Source: Trissonchulus latispiculum
Taxonomy: Eukaryota > Nematoda > Enoplea > Enoplida > Ironidae
NCBI GenBank assembly: GCA_030248195.1
Contig: JASAND010011442.1
Location: forward strand, 1 to 64,000
Length of the DNA stretch: 64,000 nucleotides
Direction: 5' to 3'
The notes beneath the pieces are model-generated. The model did not search any database, was not told the origin of the DNA, and was given only the letters and a program-made list of their open reading frames with translations. Position numbers and translations under genes: made by a program. Numbering within the stretch: position 1 is the first letter of the stretch; every line of letters begins with the position of its first letter. Shown here one piece after another: positions 62,336-64,000 of this stretch.

Positions 62336-62689
62336 ATAATAATACAATAATATAGTGATAAAACAATACTATAATAATATAACTGTATGATTACAAACGG
62401 TGCATACGTATATAGTCGTACCGACGTTGTTATTATTGTTGCGTGTACTCTAGTTAAACGGTTGTTCCGCCACATTATATATAACTAGATTTGATTCTGC
62501 AATTTTAAACAACGTGTGCAGAAAAACAGCAAACCTGCCTTTTTCGTGTCTTCTCTCCTTTCTTATGTATACCTGTACTAATTTATTTCCTACAAGATAA
62601 GACCAACTCAACACCTTTTGCGTTTTTTGGCCGGGTTGGTGGACAATCGGCAGGTAAGCTGTCTGGTAGATGCTAGGATAACTGTATAC

Positions 62690-62945
62690 CAAGAGTACAT
62701 AATAACCAGTACTGTGACAAGACAAGTGTAACACGCTTACATATGTAGTTATCAGCCTTGCAGACATCATCTGCACAATAACAGCTCCCCACGACTGAGT
62801 ACCTAGTGATCCCACAACTACATAAGTACCAAGTACACAATTGTGTATGCTCACTCGCTCTATGTTGACGTGTTGAAGCTCGCAAGCAGTACTACTCTGT
62901 TGGCGTAAATTGTCCCTGCTTGGAGCTTCAACTTGGAAGTATATA
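62690..62945. mobile_element. Diverged copy of the TCAAGAGTAC palindromic MITE
   Basis: CCAAGAGTACATAATAACC, GCAGACATCATCTGCACAAT and GTACACAATTGTGTA match the left arm of 35050-35451 in order, with many small differences. The right arm is mostly lost. The frames here are non-coding. Confidence 0.65.
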
Positions 62946-62993
62946 GCGGGCAAATATGTTTAATTGAACATACTCAGTTTTCATTTTTTCAAC

Positions 62994-63265
62994 TGCGGGC
63001 CGGATCGGGCCGGATTTTTTTAAATCACTAAAATTATCAAAACATTCATTTTATGGCAAAATTTAACATTTCGTAGTTAATTTATCGTTTTCATCATACA
63101 TTGAAGCCTTTGAAAAATATTGTTAGCAAAACTTTGGAAATTTTTGTTTGGCGGATCGGGCCCGGCCGAATCCTGTCAGCTTACGGGCCGGGCCAGGCCA
63201 GAAAGTTTGCCAGCTGCCCGGAGCTGCCCGGACCGGGCCGAAAAAATCCCACCCGTGCTCATATC
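62994..63265. mobile_element. GC-rich relic related to hAT-type termini
   Basis: GGGCCGGATCGGGCCGGA near 63000 and GGCCCGGCCG, ACGGGCCGGGCC and GACCGGGCCG at 63160-63240 resemble the subterminal arrays of hAT-2. A possible tip CCCACCCGTGCTCATATCTA lies at about 63249-63268. No matching opposite tip was found. Confidence 0.35.
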
Positions 63266-64000
63266 TACGGTTTAGCGTTTCTACATTTCGCCAACAAAAT
63301 TCTAACAAACCGTTAGAAACATTAAAATATTACTAGCATTTTAAATTTTGTTCTTTGAGCTTGACAGTTGGACACTTTTCAAGCTTTACTATCTTTTACA
63401 GCTCTTGCTTTATCTACGTACTTTTACAAATTTTGGGGTTTTGGGATTTTTACAAATTTCTGCTAACACTTGGGTGAACTACTATGTCCTTAATGTGCTC
63501 GCTGCCAATAACCATGTGGTTACTATCTTTGCTTGAAAATCATGTTTCTGTCTAGGATTTCAGCCACTTTGTTCTCTTGATTGCGCTCTCAGAACCAGAG
63601 AATCCAGAACGTCACTTACCGGTCAGGTTGTCTGCCTAATGCCGACGTAATGAATGAGCCCATTCCAAAGATTTTATCGAATCCGTCTGTAGTTTTTGAG
63701 AAATCGATGTTCAAAGTTGCTCTTGACTTTCGACTAAACCTCCAATTTAAGTAACAAACTCTACTAGTGGAGGTGGTAAAGTTTGTAATAGAAATGGCCT
63801 ATCTATCCAGTGTAAATAAACTAACCCCTCTTAACATGTGGCAGTAATTTTGAATAAACCGATTTCACAAAATAGCCGCCTTTGGACAGCCAATTCCCTT
63901 TATGATTGATGCTAGCTGGACCATTCGAAGTAGCTATCTCCATTTTTTCCTTTCGAAAGGTTTACCTACTCGTAGAGAATTGAAGCAGATTTATAGTCAA
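63266..64000. other. Intergenic; repeat shared with hAT-2 interior
   Basis: GTTTTTGAGAAATCGATGTT (about 63692) recurs near 60897, with nearby GGCAGTAATTTTGA-type similarity, so 63650-63900 and 60880-61130 are copies of one repeat. No gene. Confidence 0.45.

Overview
This 64 kb window is AT-rich, repeat-dense eukaryotic nuclear DNA. Spliced exons with GT-AG introns, AATAAA signals, TATA boxes, tRNA-derived SINE heads and many metazoan-type transposons point to an invertebrate animal. The degenerate FMRFamide-receptor-like GPCR would fit a lophotrochozoan or flatworm-like genome, but the phylum is inference only. No prokaryotic features were seen. Real protein-coding content is small: an intronless rhodopsin-class GPCR (5619-7205, +), a spliced tetraspan MARVEL-like protein with a Pro/Tyr/Arg-rich N-terminal tail (11210 to about 13572, +), a second intronless GPCR (32536-33600, -), and five short secreted-peptide genes. 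|| The most interesting content is that peptide family. Its members lie at 18726-18896, 28558-28755, 45959-46132, 49751-49921 and 57313-57483, all on the minus strand. Four are intact single-exon genes for 56-57 residues: a signal peptide followed by a 37-residue cysteine-free mature peptide that is strongly conserved. Copies share upstream elements (paired TAATTA homeodomain-type sites, a TGACGYAA box, TATA boxes in at least two), and three have AATAAA 80-115 bp after the stop. I recognise no known family. The second copy is decaying: frameshifted C-terminus, insertion in its promoter, lost poly(A) signal. || Layout. 1-1385: large fold-back repeat. 1519-3269: hAT-like element with an 8-bp target duplication. 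5619-7205: GPCR. 7993-9962: two TTAA-flanked piggyBac-like elements. 11210-13572: MARVEL-like gene with SINEs in an intron. 13588-27075 and 27573-30408: a tandem segmental duplication, each unit with one peptide gene. The first unit is inflated to 13.5 kb by a 3.3 kb fold-back element and by a three-level nest (hAT, within it a Polinton/Maverick-like element with duplicated polB fragments, within that an LTR retrotransposon); the second unit keeps the empty hAT site. 31.3-36.9 kb: GPCR among MITEs. 38.8-41.3 kb: a Ty3/gypsy remnant inside an older repeat. 43-58 kb: three peptide genes with MITEs (piggyBac-, Harbinger- and other types). 58629-62335: another hAT-like element. 62.3-64 kb: relics. 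|| Because the TE boundaries were resolved by target-site duplications and by comparing paralogous copies, relative ages can be read directly from the sequence. The peptide genes are the only coding sequences that recur with mostly synonymous differences, which argues for selection rather than passive repeat spread.
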